From: an uncultured Bacteroidales bacterium
GTDB taxonomy: Bacteria > Bacteroidota > Bacteroidia > Bacteroidales > Paludibacteraceae
Assembly (NCBI GenBank): GCA_937907165.1
Contig: CALCUH010000150.1
Location: 1 to 64,000, forward strand
Reading direction: 5' to 3'
Length of the DNA stretch: 64,000 nucleotides
Part shown: positions 44,288-53,317 of the stretch, one piece after another
Layout of the letters: every line of letters starts with the position of its first letter
How positions within the stretch are numbered: the stretch's first letter is position 1
Program-made: the position numbers and the translations under genes
Notes under the pieces: model-generated
Told to the model about the DNA's origin: nothing
Database searches by the model: none
Seen by the model: only the letters and a program-made list of their open reading frames with translations

Positions 44288-44839
44288 TTACTTCTTTACA
44301 TTTTTAAATGGTAAACCAAATTCTCTCAGCAAAGCAAAACCTTCTTCGTCCGTCTTCGCAGAGGTCACAAAGGTAATATTCATTCCCAACATTTTCTGTA
44401 TAGAATCGATATTAATTTCAGGGAAAATGATTTGTTCTTCGATTCCGAGGGTGTAATTGCCTCTACCATCGAGTTTTGACTCAATTCCCTTGAAGTCTCT
44501 GATACGAGGCAAAGCCACGCGGATGAGACGCTCCAAGAACTCGTACATCTTCTCGCGGCGCAAAGTAACTCTGACACCGATAGGCATCTTCTTACGCAAC
44601 TTGAAGTTAGAAACGTCTTTCTTAGAAAGCGTTGCGACAGCTTTTTGACCGGTGATTGCAGTCAACTCGTTGATAGCGACCTCAATGATCTTCTTGTCGG
44701 CAACAGCCTCACCCAAACCTTCGTTAATAACGATCTTCTCCAAAACAGGGACTTGCATCACTGTTTTGTAGTTGAACTCCTTCATCAAGGAAGGAACGAT
44801 ACGCGTAGCGTACTCTTGCTTTAAACTTGCAGTATTCAT
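44288..44839 (-). CDS. rplE: 50S ribosomal protein L5
   Basis: 183 residues. It binds 5S rRNA with L18, forms the bridge to S13 and contacts P-site tRNA. Conserved stretches: KIVINEGLGEAVADKKIIEV, LRKKMPIGVRVTLRREKMYE and NYTLGIEEQIIFPEI. Its ATG shares one base with the rplX stop (TAATG), so translation is coupled. Confidence 0.97.
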   Translation of the reverse strand: MNTASLKQEYATRIVPSLMKEFNYKTVMQVPVLEKIVINEGLGEAVADKKIIEVAINELTAITGQKAVATLSKKDVSNFKLRKKMPIGVRVTLRREKMYEFLERLIRVALPRIRDFKGIESKLDGRGNYTLGIEEQIIFPEINIDSIQKMLGMNITFVTSAKTDEEGFALLREFGLPFKNVKK

Positions 44840-45159
44840 TATTTAATAACCTCCCCTGATTTTTTAGCGTAACGTACTGTCTTGCCATCAGCATCCTTCT
44901 TACGACCGATGCGGGTTGGCTTGCCAGACTTAGGATCAATCAAATTCAAGTTGGAAACATGGATAGGAGCCTCCATCTCGATGATTCCGCCCTGAGGATT
45001 CTTAGCGCTAGGCTTCATAGCCTTCTTGACCATATTAAGACCCTCTACGACAGCCTTTTGGTCTTTTACAAGGACGCGAAGAACACGTCCTTGTTTACCT
45101 TTACAATCTCCAGAGTTTACGTAAACCGTATCTCCCTTTTTGATATGTAACTTACTCAT
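44839..45159 (-). CDS. rplX: 50S ribosomal protein L24
   Basis: 106 residues. It is an early large-subunit assembly protein near the exit tunnel. The KOW motif at the start (HIKKGDTVYVNSGDCKGKQG) and the MEAPIHVSNLNLIDPKSGKP segment identify it. It lies 17 bases after rplN and overlaps rplE by one base. Confidence 0.97.
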   Translation of the reverse strand: MSKLHIKKGDTVYVNSGDCKGKQGRVLRVLVKDQKAVVEGLNMVKKAMKPSAKNPQGGIIEMEAPIHVSNLNLIDPKSGKPTRIGRKKDADGKTVRYAKKSGEVIK

Positions 45160-45176
45160 TTCTCTAAATTTAAGAA

Positions 45177-45542
45177 TTAAAGCACTTCTGGTGCCAATGA
45201 AACGATTTTCATGTTTGTTGCACGGAGTTCACGAGCGACAGGACCGAAGATACGGCTTGCTCTCATTTCACCTGCAGCATTCAAAAGGACACAAGCGTTA
45301 TCATCGAAACGGATATAAGAGCCATCCTGACGTCTGATCTCTTTCTTCGTTCTTACGATTACCGCCTTAGAAACAGTACCCTTCTTCATATCACTTGACG
45401 GGATGACACTCTTGACTGTTACGACAATGATGTCTCCTACTGTAGCGTAGCGTTTAGCCGTGCCACCCAAAACGCGAATACACAACGCTTCCTTAGCACC
45501 GCTGTTGTCAGCTACGGTCATTCTAGATTCTTGCTGTATCAT
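45177..45542 (-). CDS. rplN: 50S ribosomal protein L14
   Basis: 121 residues. It sits at the subunit interface below the factor site and is the docking site of the silencing factor RsfS. Seen: MIQQESRMTVADNSGAKEAL, YIRFDDNACVLLNAAGEMRA and the standard end RATNMKIVSLAPEVL. It lies 2 bases after rpsQ. Confidence 0.97.
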   Translation of the reverse strand: MIQQESRMTVADNSGAKEALCIRVLGGTAKRYATVGDIIVVTVKSVIPSSDMKKGTVSKAVIVRTKKEIRRQDGSYIRFDDNACVLLNAAGEMRASRIFGPVARELRATNMKIVSLAPEVL

Positions 45543-45544
45543 AA

Positions 45545-45796
45545 TTACTTAGCCCTTTCGATAATTTCAACTAATCTCCATCTCTTCATCTTGCTCAACG
45601 GACGAGTCTCCATGATTCTTACGAAGTCACCGACGTTGCACTCGTTCTTTTCGTCGTGAGCATGATATTTCTTCGTCTTGTTGACGAACTTTTGGTAAAT
45701 AGGGTGTTTCTCTTTCCACTTAACAGCGACAGTGATGGTTTTGTCCATCTTAGTGCTGGAAACTACTCCCTGTCTTTCTTTTCTTAAGTTTCTCAT
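45545..45796 (-). CDS. rpsQ: 30S ribosomal protein S17
   Basis: 83 residues. It is an OB-fold protein binding the 5' domain of 16S rRNA early in assembly. Typical stretches: RQGVVSSTKMDKTITVAVKW, ECNVGDFVRIMETRPLSKMK and RWRLVEIIERAK. It lies 17 bases after rpmC and 2 before rplN. Confidence 0.97.
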   Translation of the reverse strand: MRNLRKERQGVVSSTKMDKTITVAVKWKEKHPIYQKFVNKTKKYHAHDEKNECNVGDFVRIMETRPLSKMKRWRLVEIIERAK

Positions 45797-45813
45797 ATTA
45801 ATCAGCCCTTTAA

Positions 45814-46008
45814 TTAATTATTTAATTCCCTCCAACGCAACTCAGTGTGAATACGCGCGATTTCCTTGCGAGCAGCCTTAATCTGCATAGGGTTATCCAA
45901 CGGAGAGATTGAATGGTTAATTTTCATCTTAACCAAATTCTGCTCTAATTCAGCAAGCTTAGCTTGCAAATCCTGAGTTGAAAACTCTTTTAAATCCGTC
46001 TTTTTCAT
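45814..46008 (-). CDS. rpmC: 50S ribosomal protein L29
   Basis: 64 residues. It is a small two-helix protein beside the tunnel exit, close to where trigger factor and SRP dock. Seen: LKEFSTQDLQAKLAELEQNL and NPMQIKAARKEIARIHTELR. It lies 5 bases after rplP. Confidence 0.96.
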   Translation of the reverse strand: MKKTDLKEFSTQDLQAKLAELEQNLVKMKINHSISPLDNPMQIKAARKEIARIHTELRWRELNN

Positions 46009-46013
46009 ATCAC

Positions 46014-46448
46014 TTATGCATTTTCGTTTTGAGCGTCATAATCTCTTCTGACAATAAACTTAGTTGTGACAGGCAACTTTTGAGCAGCCAAACGCAAAGC
46101 CTCTTTTGCTACTGCGAAAGGAACACCGTCTACCTCGATAGCGATTCTTCCTGGTGTAACAGGGAAAACGAATCCCTCAGGACTACCTTTACCTTTACCC
46201 ATACGGACATCGGCAGGCTTCTTAGTGATTGGCTTATCAGGGAATATTCTGATCCAGATTTTACCTTCCCTTTGCATATAACGAGTCACCGCGATACGGG
46301 CAGCCTCGATTTGACGTGCGGTAATCCACTTAGTCTCCAAGACCTTGATTCCGAAAGAACCGAAAGCCAATTGATCGCCACGGTGAGCGAAACCTTTGCA
46401 ACGGCCTTTCTGGGGTCTTCTGTACTTTACTCTCTTAGGTTGTAACAT
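46014..46448 (-). CDS. rplP: 50S ribosomal protein L16
   Basis: 144 residues. It organises the A-site region and helps position tRNA at the peptidyl transferase centre. Seen: MLQPKRVKYRRPQKGRCKGF, ITARQIEAARIAVTRYMQRE and MGKGKGSPEGFVFPVTPGRI. It lies 30 bases after rpsC. Confidence 0.97.
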   Translation of the reverse strand: MLQPKRVKYRRPQKGRCKGFAHRGDQLAFGSFGIKVLETKWITARQIEAARIAVTRYMQREGKIWIRIFPDKPITKKPADVRMGKGKGSPEGFVFPVTPGRIAIEVDGVPFAVAKEALRLAAQKLPVTTKFIVRRDYDAQNENA

Positions 46449-46478
46449 TTTTCCTTCAACTTAATTAGTTAAACAGAA

Positions 46479-47210
46479 TTATTTCTTTTTTTTCTTGAAG
46501 CCTTGTGGTTTCCCTGCTGATTGCGCATTGTTTCCTGAACGACCAGCCTCTTTAGAAGCGGTGAAGTTAGGAGCCAAATCCTTCTTACCGTAAACCTCGC
46601 CACGGCAAATCCAAACCTTAATACCAATCAAACCTACGTTTGTCAAAGCTTCTGCTTGCGCGTAGTCGATATCAGCTCTGAAAGTGTGCAATGGAGTTCT
46701 TCCCTCCTTGTACATCTCAGAACGAGCCATTTCAGCACCGTTCAAACGGCCGGAAACTTGCACCTTGATACCTTCCGCACCCATACGCATCGTAGACGCG
46801 ATAGCCATCTTCGTAGCGCGGCGGTAAGCGATCTTACCCTCCACCTGACGAGCGATGTTGTTAGCGACGATAGTAGCGTCCAATTCAGGACGTTTAACTT
46901 CGAAGATGTTGATTTGCACTTCCTTGTCGGTGATGCCCTTCAACTCCTCTTTCAATTTCTCAACTTCTTGACCACCCTTACCGATGATGATTCCCGGACG
47001 AGCCGTGCAAACGGTGATGGTGATGAGTTTCAATGTACGTTCTATTACGATTCTAGAGACGCTAGCCTTTGCGAGACGGGCGTTGAGGTACTTTCTGATT
47101 TTAGCATCCTCCACAATAGTATCGCCGTAATTCTTACCGCCGAACCAGTTAGAATCCCATCCTTTAATGATTCCAAGACGGTTGCTTATTGGATTTACTT
47201 TCTGTCCCAT
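46479..47210 (-). CDS. rpsC: 30S ribosomal protein S3
   Basis: 243 residues. It forms part of the mRNA entry channel and its helicase activity. The KH-domain loop is clear (RPGIIIGKGGQEVEKLKEEL), as is the C-terminal GRLNGAEMARSEMYKEGRTP. It ends with a Lys-rich tail (GKPQGFKKKKK), a little longer than in E. coli. It lies 7 bases after rplV. Confidence 0.97.
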   Translation of the reverse strand: MGQKVNPISNRLGIIKGWDSNWFGGKNYGDTIVEDAKIRKYLNARLAKASVSRIVIERTLKLITITVCTARPGIIIGKGGQEVEKLKEELKGITDKEVQINIFEVKRPELDATIVANNIARQVEGKIAYRRATKMAIASTMRMGAEGIKVQVSGRLNGAEMARSEMYKEGRTPLHTFRADIDYAQAEALTNVGLIGIKVWICRGEVYGKKDLAPNFTASKEAGRSGNNAQSAGKPQGFKKKKK

Positions 47211-47217
47211 CTAACAA

Positions 47218-47649
47218 TTAATTTTTAGTGTCCTTTGAATTAATAGAATCTACAAAAATCGTCACATGGTTAGAGCGCTTACGAATTCTGTAACCTCTAC
47301 CTTGTGGAGCTGGGCGAAGTCTCTTCAATGTTTTGCCTTCGTCAACGAAGATGTTGCAGATGTACAACTCTCCGTTATCAGCCTTCTTATCGTTTTTCTG
47401 TTCCCAGTTTGCGATAGCTGAGCGAAGAAGCTTCTCCAAACGGTTAGAAGCATCCTTAGTGGAATACTTCAATACGCTGAGAGCCTTGTACGCCTCCATA
47501 CCGCGGACCATGTCTGCGACCAAACGCATCTTGCGCGGAGATGTAGGAACATCATTTAATTTAGCGAAATATTGAGACTTAAGAGCTTCTTTTGTCTTAG
47601 CTGCTCTTACGCTCTTCTTTTCTCTTCTGTTCTCTTTTATTACACTCAT
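47218..47649 (-). CDS. rplV: 50S ribosomal protein L22
   Basis: 143 residues. Its long beta-hairpin lines the exit tunnel and takes part in macrolide response. Core seen: LNDVPTSPRKMRLVADMVRG, then the hairpin LKRLRPAPQGRGYRIRKRSN. The N-terminal 25 residues are a basic extension (ENRREKKSVRAAKTKEAL). It lies 32 bases after rpsS. Confidence 0.97.
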   Translation of the reverse strand: MSVIKENRREKKSVRAAKTKEALKSQYFAKLNDVPTSPRKMRLVADMVRGMEAYKALSVLKYSTKDASNRLEKLLRSAIANWEQKNDKKADNGELYICNIFVDEGKTLKRLRPAPQGRGYRIRKRSNHVTIFVDSINSKDTKN

Positions 47650-47681
47650 TTTACCTAATTTTTAATCAGTTTTACGCGGTA

Positions 47682-47951
47682 TTACTTTTTGTTGTTACCA
47701 GCGTGTCCCCTAAACGTACGAGTCAAAGAGAATTCGCCGAGCTTGTGACCGACCATGTTCTCAGTAACGTACACAGGGATAAACTTATTTCCGTTATGAA
47801 CTGCTATTGTATGACCCACGAAATCAGGAGAAATCATGGAAGCTCTTGACCAAGTCTTGATGACGGACTTCTTACCGCTCTCATTCATGGCAAGCACCTT
47901 CTTCTCGAGCTTTACGCTAATAAACGGGCCTTTTTTTAATGAACGACTCAT
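47682..47951 (-). CDS. rpsS: 30S ribosomal protein S19
   Basis: 89 residues. It pairs with S13 in the head of the small subunit. Seen: MSRSLKKGPFISVKLEKKVL, TWSRASMISPDFVGHTIAVH and GHKLGEFSLTRTFRGHAGNN, all textbook S19. It lies 16 bases after rplB. Confidence 0.97.
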   Translation of the reverse strand: MSRSLKKGPFISVKLEKKVLAMNESGKKSVIKTWSRASMISPDFVGHTIAVHNGNKFIPVYVTENMVGHKLGEFSLTRTFRGHAGNNKK

Positions 47952-47967
47952 AAAATTACCTTTTTAA

Positions 47968-48792
47968 TTACTTTTTCCTTCTTTCGATTATATACTTGTT
48001 AGAAGCAGCCTTTGGAGATCTAGTCTTGTAGCCCTTAGCCAACAAGCCTTTCCTTGATCTTGGGTGACCTCCTGATTGACGTCCTTCACCACCACCCATC
48101 GGGTGATCTACTGGGTTCATTACGACACCTCTATTGTGAGGGCGACGACCCAACCAGCGTGAACGTCCTGCCTTACCGGAAGCCTCCAACGCGTGGTCAG
48201 AGTTTCCTACCGTTCCCACGGTGGCCTTACAAGCGCAAAGAATCATTCTGGACTCGCCAGAAGGTAATTTTACGATTGCATACTTTCCTTCTCTCGAAGT
48301 TAATTGAGCAAAAGTTCCTGCGGAACGAACCAATGCAGCACCCTGTCCAGGACGTAATTCCAAGTTGTGGATTACAGTACCCAACGGGATGTTAGCCAAA
48401 GGCAACGCGTTTCCGACTTCAGGTGCCGCTTCTGCTCCAGAAAGCAATTGTTGTCCAATTTGCAATCCATTAGGCGCAAGAATGTAACGTTTTTCACCAT
48501 CAGCGTAGAACAAAAGAGCGATACGAGCCGAACGGTTTGGATCATACTCGATTGTCTTTACGACTGCTGGAACACCATCTTTGTCTCTTTTGAAGTCAAT
48601 TACTCTATACTTTCTCTTGTGACCACCACCGATGTAACGCATCGTCATCTGACCTGAGTTGTTACGTCCACCAGTCTTGTGTAAACCTACGACAAGAGAT
48701 TTTTCTGGCACGTTTGTAGTAATTGCGTCAAACGTACCAATAACTTTGTGTCTTTGCCCCGGTGTTGCGGGCTTAAATTTACGAACAGCCAT
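47968..48792 (-). CDS. rplB: 50S ribosomal protein L2
   Basis: 274 residues. It is needed for subunit joining and the structure of the peptidyl transferase centre. The conserved C-terminal loop VMNPVDHPMGGGEGR with its essential His is intact, and the RGVVMNPVD and GRRPHNRG context is normal. The N-terminal OB and SH3-like domains read cleanly. It lies 2 bases after rplW. Confidence 0.98.
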   Translation of the reverse strand: MAVRKFKPATPGQRHKVIGTFDAITTNVPEKSLVVGLHKTGGRNNSGQMTMRYIGGGHKRKYRVIDFKRDKDGVPAVVKTIEYDPNRSARIALLFYADGEKRYILAPNGLQIGQQLLSGAEAAPEVGNALPLANIPLGTVIHNLELRPGQGAALVRSAGTFAQLTSREGKYAIVKLPSGESRMILCACKATVGTVGNSDHALEASGKAGRSRWLGRRPHNRGVVMNPVDHPMGGGEGRQSGGHPRSRKGLLAKGYKTRSPKAASNKYIIERRKK

Positions 48793-48794
48793 TT

Positions 48795-49088
48795 TTATTC
48801 AATATTGCTATAAAAATCTATTACTTGACCTTTCTCCAAGGTTACGTAAGCCTTCTTGTAGTTGGCGTTACGACCTGAAAGAATACCGGATTTGGTATAA
48901 CGGGTCTTAGCCTTGCCCTCAACATTTACCGTGTTGACAGCAACGACCTTAACGTTATACAACGCTTCAACGGCTTCCTTGATCTCGATTTTGTTAGCCG
49001 TTGGAACGACACGAAAACCGTAGCGAGATTGAGTCTCGCCAAGGTTTGTCAATTTCTCTGTAATTATCGGTTTAATTATGATTCCCAT
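48795..49088 (-). CDS. rplW: 50S ribosomal protein L23
   Basis: 97 residues. It sits at the tunnel exit and is the main docking site for trigger factor and SRP. Seen: IIKPIITEKLTNLGETQSRY, KIEIKEAVEALYNVKVVAVN and the loop RYTKSGILSGRNANYKKAYV. It lies 13 bases after rplD. Confidence 0.97.
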   Translation of the reverse strand: MGIIIKPIITEKLTNLGETQSRYGFRVVPTANKIEIKEAVEALYNVKVVAVNTVNVEGKAKTRYTKSGILSGRNANYKKAYVTLEKGQVIDFYSNIE

Positions 49089-49101
49089 CTTTTCAACCTC
49101 C

Positions 49102-49731
49102 TTAAGCCTTTAAATTTTTCTCAATATTCGCCAAAGCGTCCTCAGTTACGAGGAGACATGCTGCGCTCAAAATCTTGTAAGTGTTTAACTCAGAAGAAGT
49201 TATAACGCCAGCCTTTTGAATATTTTTCGCCGACAAATATACGTTTTTATTTGGTTCTGACAAAACTAAAAGAGTTTTCTTCTCGTCAAGGTTCAAACTC
49301 TTGAGCATAGAAGAGTAATTCTTAGTTTTAGGAGCGTCAAAATTGAGGTTCTCCAAAACCACGATCTTGTTGTCCTTAGCCATTGTCGACAATGCTGAAA
49401 GACGAGCCAAGCTCTTGGTCTTCTTGTTCAATTTGAAACTGTAATCGCGAGGTTTAGGACCGAACACGCGAGCACCACCGACCAAAACTGGAGAGTTGAT
49501 GTCACCACGACGTGCGCCACCTCCACCTTTTTGACGACCTAACTTTCTCGTACTACCAGAAATTTCGCTTCTCTCCTTAGACTTGTGAGTTCCTTGACGT
49601 TGGTCAGCCATGTATTGTCTAACAGCGAGGTACATCACATGCTCGTTTGGCTCGATGCCAAAGATTTCGTCGGACAAAGAGACCTTTCTTCCGGTATCTT
49701 CACCTTTAATATTAAATACACTCAGTTCCAT
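49102..49731 (-). CDS. rplD: 50S ribosomal protein L4
   Basis: 209 residues. Its basic loop (STRKLGRQKGGGGARRGDIN) reaches into the exit tunnel near the macrolide site, and the rest is a globular fold on the outside. In E. coli, L4 represses its own S10 operon and stimulates attenuation. Its start shares one base with the rplC stop. Confidence 0.97.
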   Translation of the reverse strand: MELSVFNIKGEDTGRKVSLSDEIFGIEPNEHVMYLAVRQYMADQRQGTHKSKERSEISGSTRKLGRQKGGGGARRGDINSPVLVGGARVFGPKPRDYSFKLNKKTKSLARLSALSTMAKDNKIVVLENLNFDAPKTKNYSSMLKSLNLDEKKTLLVLSEPNKNVYLSAKNIQKAGVITSSELNTYKILSAACLLVTEDALANIEKNLKA

Positions 49732-50348
49732 TACTTATTAACTATTACGATTGCACCTTTAGTTCCTGGCAAAGAACCCTTGATAACCAAAAGGTTGTTC
49801 TCAGGAATTACTTTTAAAATCTGAAGATTCTGTACTGTGACTGAATCCCCGCCCAAACGGCCAGCCATACGCATTCCCTTGAATACCTTTGCTGGGTAAG
49901 AACATGCTCCGATAGATCCCGGTGCTCTCAAACGGTTATGCTGACCATGAGTGGATTGTTGCACACCACCGAAACCGTGGCGTTTAACAACGCCTTGGAA
50001 ACCTTTTCCTTTAGAGGTGCCGATCACGTCTACGAAGTCGGACTCAGAGAACAAATCAACAGTGATTTGGTCGCCCAACTTGTACTCCTGATCAAAATCC
50101 TTGAACTCGGCCAAGTGTCTCTTTGGTGTTACGCCTGACTTCTTGAAGTGACCCAACTCAGCCTTCGTAGTGTGCTTCTCTTTCTTGTCTTCGAAGCCCA
50201 ATTGAAGAGCGCTGTAGCCATCTTTCTCGACAGTCTTGATTTGTGTAACAACACAAGGACCTACTTCGACAACAGTGCATGGAACATTTTTTCCCTCAGC
50301 ACTGAAAACGGATGTCATTCCGATTTTTTTTCCTATTAATCCTGGCAT
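49731..50348 (-). CDS. rplC: 50S ribosomal protein L3
   Basis: 205 residues. It is one of the first proteins to bind 23S rRNA, and its long arm reaches the peptidyl transferase centre. Seen: MPGLIGKKIGMTSVFSAEGK, the arm GFQGVVKRHGFGG with THGQHNRLRAPGSIGACSYP, and the closing PGTKGAIVIVNK. It lies 21 bases after rpsJ. Confidence 0.97.
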   Translation of the reverse strand: MPGLIGKKIGMTSVFSAEGKNVPCTVVEVGPCVVTQIKTVEKDGYSALQLGFEDKKEKHTTKAELGHFKKSGVTPKRHLAEFKDFDQEYKLGDQITVDLFSESDFVDVIGTSKGKGFQGVVKRHGFGGVQQSTHGQHNRLRAPGSIGACSYPAKVFKGMRMAGRLGGDSVTVQNLQILKVIPENNLLVIKGSLPGTKGAIVIVNK

Positions 50349-50369
50349 TTCAATAAATATTAATGTTAA

Positions 50370-50675
50370 CTACACTTTAATTTCTACCTCAACTCCGCTT
50401 GGCAACTCCAACTTCATCAAAGCGTCAACGGTCTTAGCTGTTGAGCTGTAGATGTCGATCAATCTCTTGAAAGAAGAGAGTTGGAATTGTTCTCTTGACT
50501 TTTTGTTAACGAATGTTGAACGGTTCACAGTAAAAATACGTTTGTGTGTTGGCAACGGAATTGGACCACTCACAACAGCTCCCGTAGTTTTTACGGTCTT
50601 AACGATCTTTTCAGCTGACTTGTCAACCAAATTGTGATCATAAGACTTTAATTTGATTCTAATTTTTTGACTCAT
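50370..50675 (-). CDS. rpsJ: 30S ribosomal protein S10
   Basis: 101 residues. It sits in the head of the small subunit and is also the NusE transcription antitermination factor that pairs with NusB and NusG. Seen: SQKIRIKLKSYDHNLVDKSA, GPIPLPTHKRIFTVNRSTFV and the closing ELPSGVEVEIKV. It follows fusA by 21 bases with no tuf between, so the str and S10 clusters are joined directly. Confidence 0.97.
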   Translation of the reverse strand: MSQKIRIKLKSYDHNLVDKSAEKIVKTVKTTGAVVSGPIPLPTHKRIFTVNRSTFVNKKSREQFQLSSFKRLIDIYSSTAKTVDALMKLELPSGVEVEIKV

Positions 50676-50696
50676 CTCTTTGAATCTATTTTAATA

Positions 50697-52820
50697 TTAT
50701 AATAATTCTACTTTACCCTTAGCCTCAGCTACTACAGTCTTAGCGATTGCGGAAGAAACCTCAGCGTAATGAGAGAACTCCATAGAAGAAGTCGCACGAC
50801 CTGAAGTGATGGTACGCAAATCGGTCACATAACCGAACATCTCAGCCAACGGAACTTTCGCTTTCACGATACGAGCGCCTGAACGGCTGGTTTCCATACC
50901 CTCAACTTGACCACGACGCTTGTTCAAGTCACCGATAACGTCACCCATGTTCTCCTCTGGTGTGATAACCTCGAGTTTCATGATAGGCTCCATCAAAACC
51001 GGTTTAGCCTTAGCGCAAGCCTCCTTGAATGCCAAGTTAGCGCAGATTTCGAATGACAATTGGTCTGAATCGACTGGGTGATAAGAACCGTCGACAACAA
51101 CGACCTTCAATTTCTCCAATGGGAAGCCTGCCAATACACCATTCTTCATAGCAGCTTGGAATCCCTTTTGGATAGATGGGATGAACTCCTTAGGAATGTT
51201 ACCACCCTTTACGACATCTTCGAACTGCAATGAGCCCTCGAAGCCTTCGTCAGCAGGTCCAACCTTAACGACGATATCGGCGTATTTACCACGACCACCG
51301 GATTGTTTCTTGTAAAGCTCGCGGTGATCAACTGTTTTCGTGATAGCCTCTTTGTAGTTAACTTGAGGACGACCTTGATTACACTCTACCTTGAACTCAC
51401 GTTTCAAACGGTCGATGATGATATCCAAGTGGAGCTCACCCATACCGGAGATAACGGTTTGACCAGATTGCTCGTCAGTCTTAACAGTAAATGTAGGGTC
51501 CTCTTCAGCCAACTTGCCCAAGCCGACACCCAACTTATCAACATCAGCCTGAGATTTAGGCTCGATAGCGATACCGATAACCGGATCTGGGAAGTCGATA
51601 GACTCCAACACCATGTGGCTCTTCTCGTCCTCACCGCACAAAGTATCACCAGTACGGATATCCTTGAAACCAACGCCTGCGCCTATATCACCAGCGGAGA
51701 TTACATCAACAGGGTTTTGGTGGTTAGAGTGCATTTGGAACAAACGGGAGATACGCTCCTTCTTGCCTGAACGAGTATTGAAGATGTAAGAACCTGCGTC
51801 GATCTTACCAGAGTAAACACGGAAGAAGCACAAACGTCCTACGAATGGGTCGGTAGCGATCTTGAACGCCAAAGCGCACAAAGGCTCGTCCTCGTCTGGG
51901 TGACGAACGACCTTCTCATCAGGATTAACGAGAGAGTTACCAATGATCTCCTCAGTATCCAATGGGCTAGGCAAGTAAGCGCAAACTGCGTCCAACATTG
52001 TCTGAACACCCTTGTTCTTGAAAGATGAACCACAGATCATAGGGAATATCTTCATAGCGATAGTACCCTTTCTGATAGCGGCCTTGATCTCCTCCTCAGT
52101 GATAGTTGAAGGATCGTCGAAGTATTTCTCCATCAACGCGTCGTCGCACTCAGCGACCTTCTCCAACATCTTATCTCTCCACTCCTTAGCCTCTTCAACC
52201 AATTCGGCAGGAATTTCCTCAGTGGAATATTCAGCGCCCATGGTCTCATCGTGCCAAAGGATAGCCTTCATCTTGATCAAATCGACAACACCCTTGAAAG
52301 AATCCTCAGCACCAACTGGGATTTGGATCGGACAAGGATTAGCGCCGAGCACCTCTTTAACTTGAGTTACAACGTCGAAGAAGTTAGCACCAGAACGGTC
52401 CATCTTGTTTACGTAACAAATACGAGGTACAGAGTACTTGTCAGCCTGACGCCATACAGTCTCAGATTGAGGCTCAACACCACCAACCGCGCAGAATGTA
52501 GCGACAGCACCATCCAAGATACGGAGTGAACGTTCAACCTCAACGGTGAAGTCAACGTGTCCTGGGGTATCAATCAAGTTGATCTTGTATTTCTTATCTA
52601 AGTATTTCCAATAAGTGGTGGTAGCGGCAGAAGTAATGGTAATACCTCTCTCCTGCTCCTGAACCATCCAGTCCATGGTAGCGGCACCATCGTGAACCTC
52701 ACCGATTTTGTGAGTCAAACCTGTGTAGAACAAGATACGCTCTGACGTAGTTGTCTTACCAGCATCGATGTGAGCCATGATACCGATATTTCTTGTATAA
52801 TGTAAATCAGCTTTAGCCAT
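50697..52820 (-). CDS. fusA: Elongation factor G
   Basis: 707 residues, full length. It is a GTPase that drives translocation of tRNA and mRNA and, with RRF, ribosome recycling. GTP-binding motifs: AHIDAGKTT (G1), RGITI (G2), DTPGHVDF (G3) and NKMD (G4). Domain II follows, then domains III-V with the conserved QGRPQVNYKEAI and GRATSSMEFSHYAEV near the end. It lies 20 bases after rpsG in the str order. The motifs are those of a canonical EF-G rather than a diverged EF-G2 paralogue. Confidence 0.98.
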   Translation of the reverse strand: MAKADLHYTRNIGIMAHIDAGKTTTSERILFYTGLTHKIGEVHDGAATMDWMVQEQERGITITSAATTTYWKYLDKKYKINLIDTPGHVDFTVEVERSLRILDGAVATFCAVGGVEPQSETVWRQADKYSVPRICYVNKMDRSGANFFDVVTQVKEVLGANPCPIQIPVGAEDSFKGVVDLIKMKAILWHDETMGAEYSTEEIPAELVEEAKEWRDKMLEKVAECDDALMEKYFDDPSTITEEEIKAAIRKGTIAMKIFPMICGSSFKNKGVQTMLDAVCAYLPSPLDTEEIIGNSLVNPDEKVVRHPDEDEPLCALAFKIATDPFVGRLCFFRVYSGKIDAGSYIFNTRSGKKERISRLFQMHSNHQNPVDVISAGDIGAGVGFKDIRTGDTLCGEDEKSHMVLESIDFPDPVIGIAIEPKSQADVDKLGVGLGKLAEEDPTFTVKTDEQSGQTVISGMGELHLDIIIDRLKREFKVECNQGRPQVNYKEAITKTVDHRELYKKQSGGRGKYADIVVKVGPADEGFEGSLQFEDVVKGGNIPKEFIPSIQKGFQAAMKNGVLAGFPLEKLKVVVVDGSYHPVDSDQLSFEICANLAFKEACAKAKPVLMEPIMKLEVITPEENMGDVIGDLNKRRGQVEGMETSRSGARIVKAKVPLAEMFGYVTDLRTITSGRATSSMEFSHYAEVSSAIAKTVVAEAKGKVELL

Positions 52821-52840
52821 TTTGTAATTCGTATAATTGA

Positions 52841-53317
52841 TTAGAATCTGAAGTGAGCGAATGCGCGGTTAGCCTCAGCCATCTTGTGCATGTCTTCCTT
52901 TTTCTTGAAGGCACCGCCTTGGTTGTTATATGCGTCAGCGATCTCAGCAGCCAACTTGTCTGCCATAGAGTGACCACTTCTTTTACGAGAGAAGATGATA
53001 AGATTCTTCATAGAGATTGACTCTTTTCTCTCTGGACGAATTTCTGTAGGTACTTGGAATGTAGCACCGCCCACACGGCGAGACTTAACCTCTACTTGAG
53101 GAGTAATGTTTTCCAAAGCCTTCTTCCAGATTTCTATCGGAGCCTTGTCCTCATTAGGGAGTTTTGACTTAACGTTATCCAACGCTGTATAGAAAATATC
53201 GTATGCGATAGATTTCTTACCGTCATACATCAAATGGTTAACAAATCTAGTAACCATTACTTCATTGAAAACTGGATCTGGTAAAATGACCCGTTTCTTT
53301 GGTTTTGCTTTTCTCAT
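52841..53317 (-). CDS. rpsG: 30S ribosomal protein S7
   Basis: 158 residues. It starts assembly of the 16S 3' domain and lies at the E site. Seen: MRKAKPKKRVILPDPVFNEV, ENITPQVEVKSRRVGGATFQ and VPTEIRPERKESISMKNLI. It is the translational repressor of the str operon in E. coli. The gap to rpsL is 106 bases. Confidence 0.97.
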   Translation of the reverse strand: MRKAKPKKRVILPDPVFNEVMVTRFVNHLMYDGKKSIAYDIFYTALDNVKSKLPNEDKAPIEIWKKALENITPQVEVKSRRVGGATFQVPTEIRPERKESISMKNLIIFSRKRSGHSMADKLAAEIADAYNNQGGAFKKKEDMHKMAEANRAFAHFRF

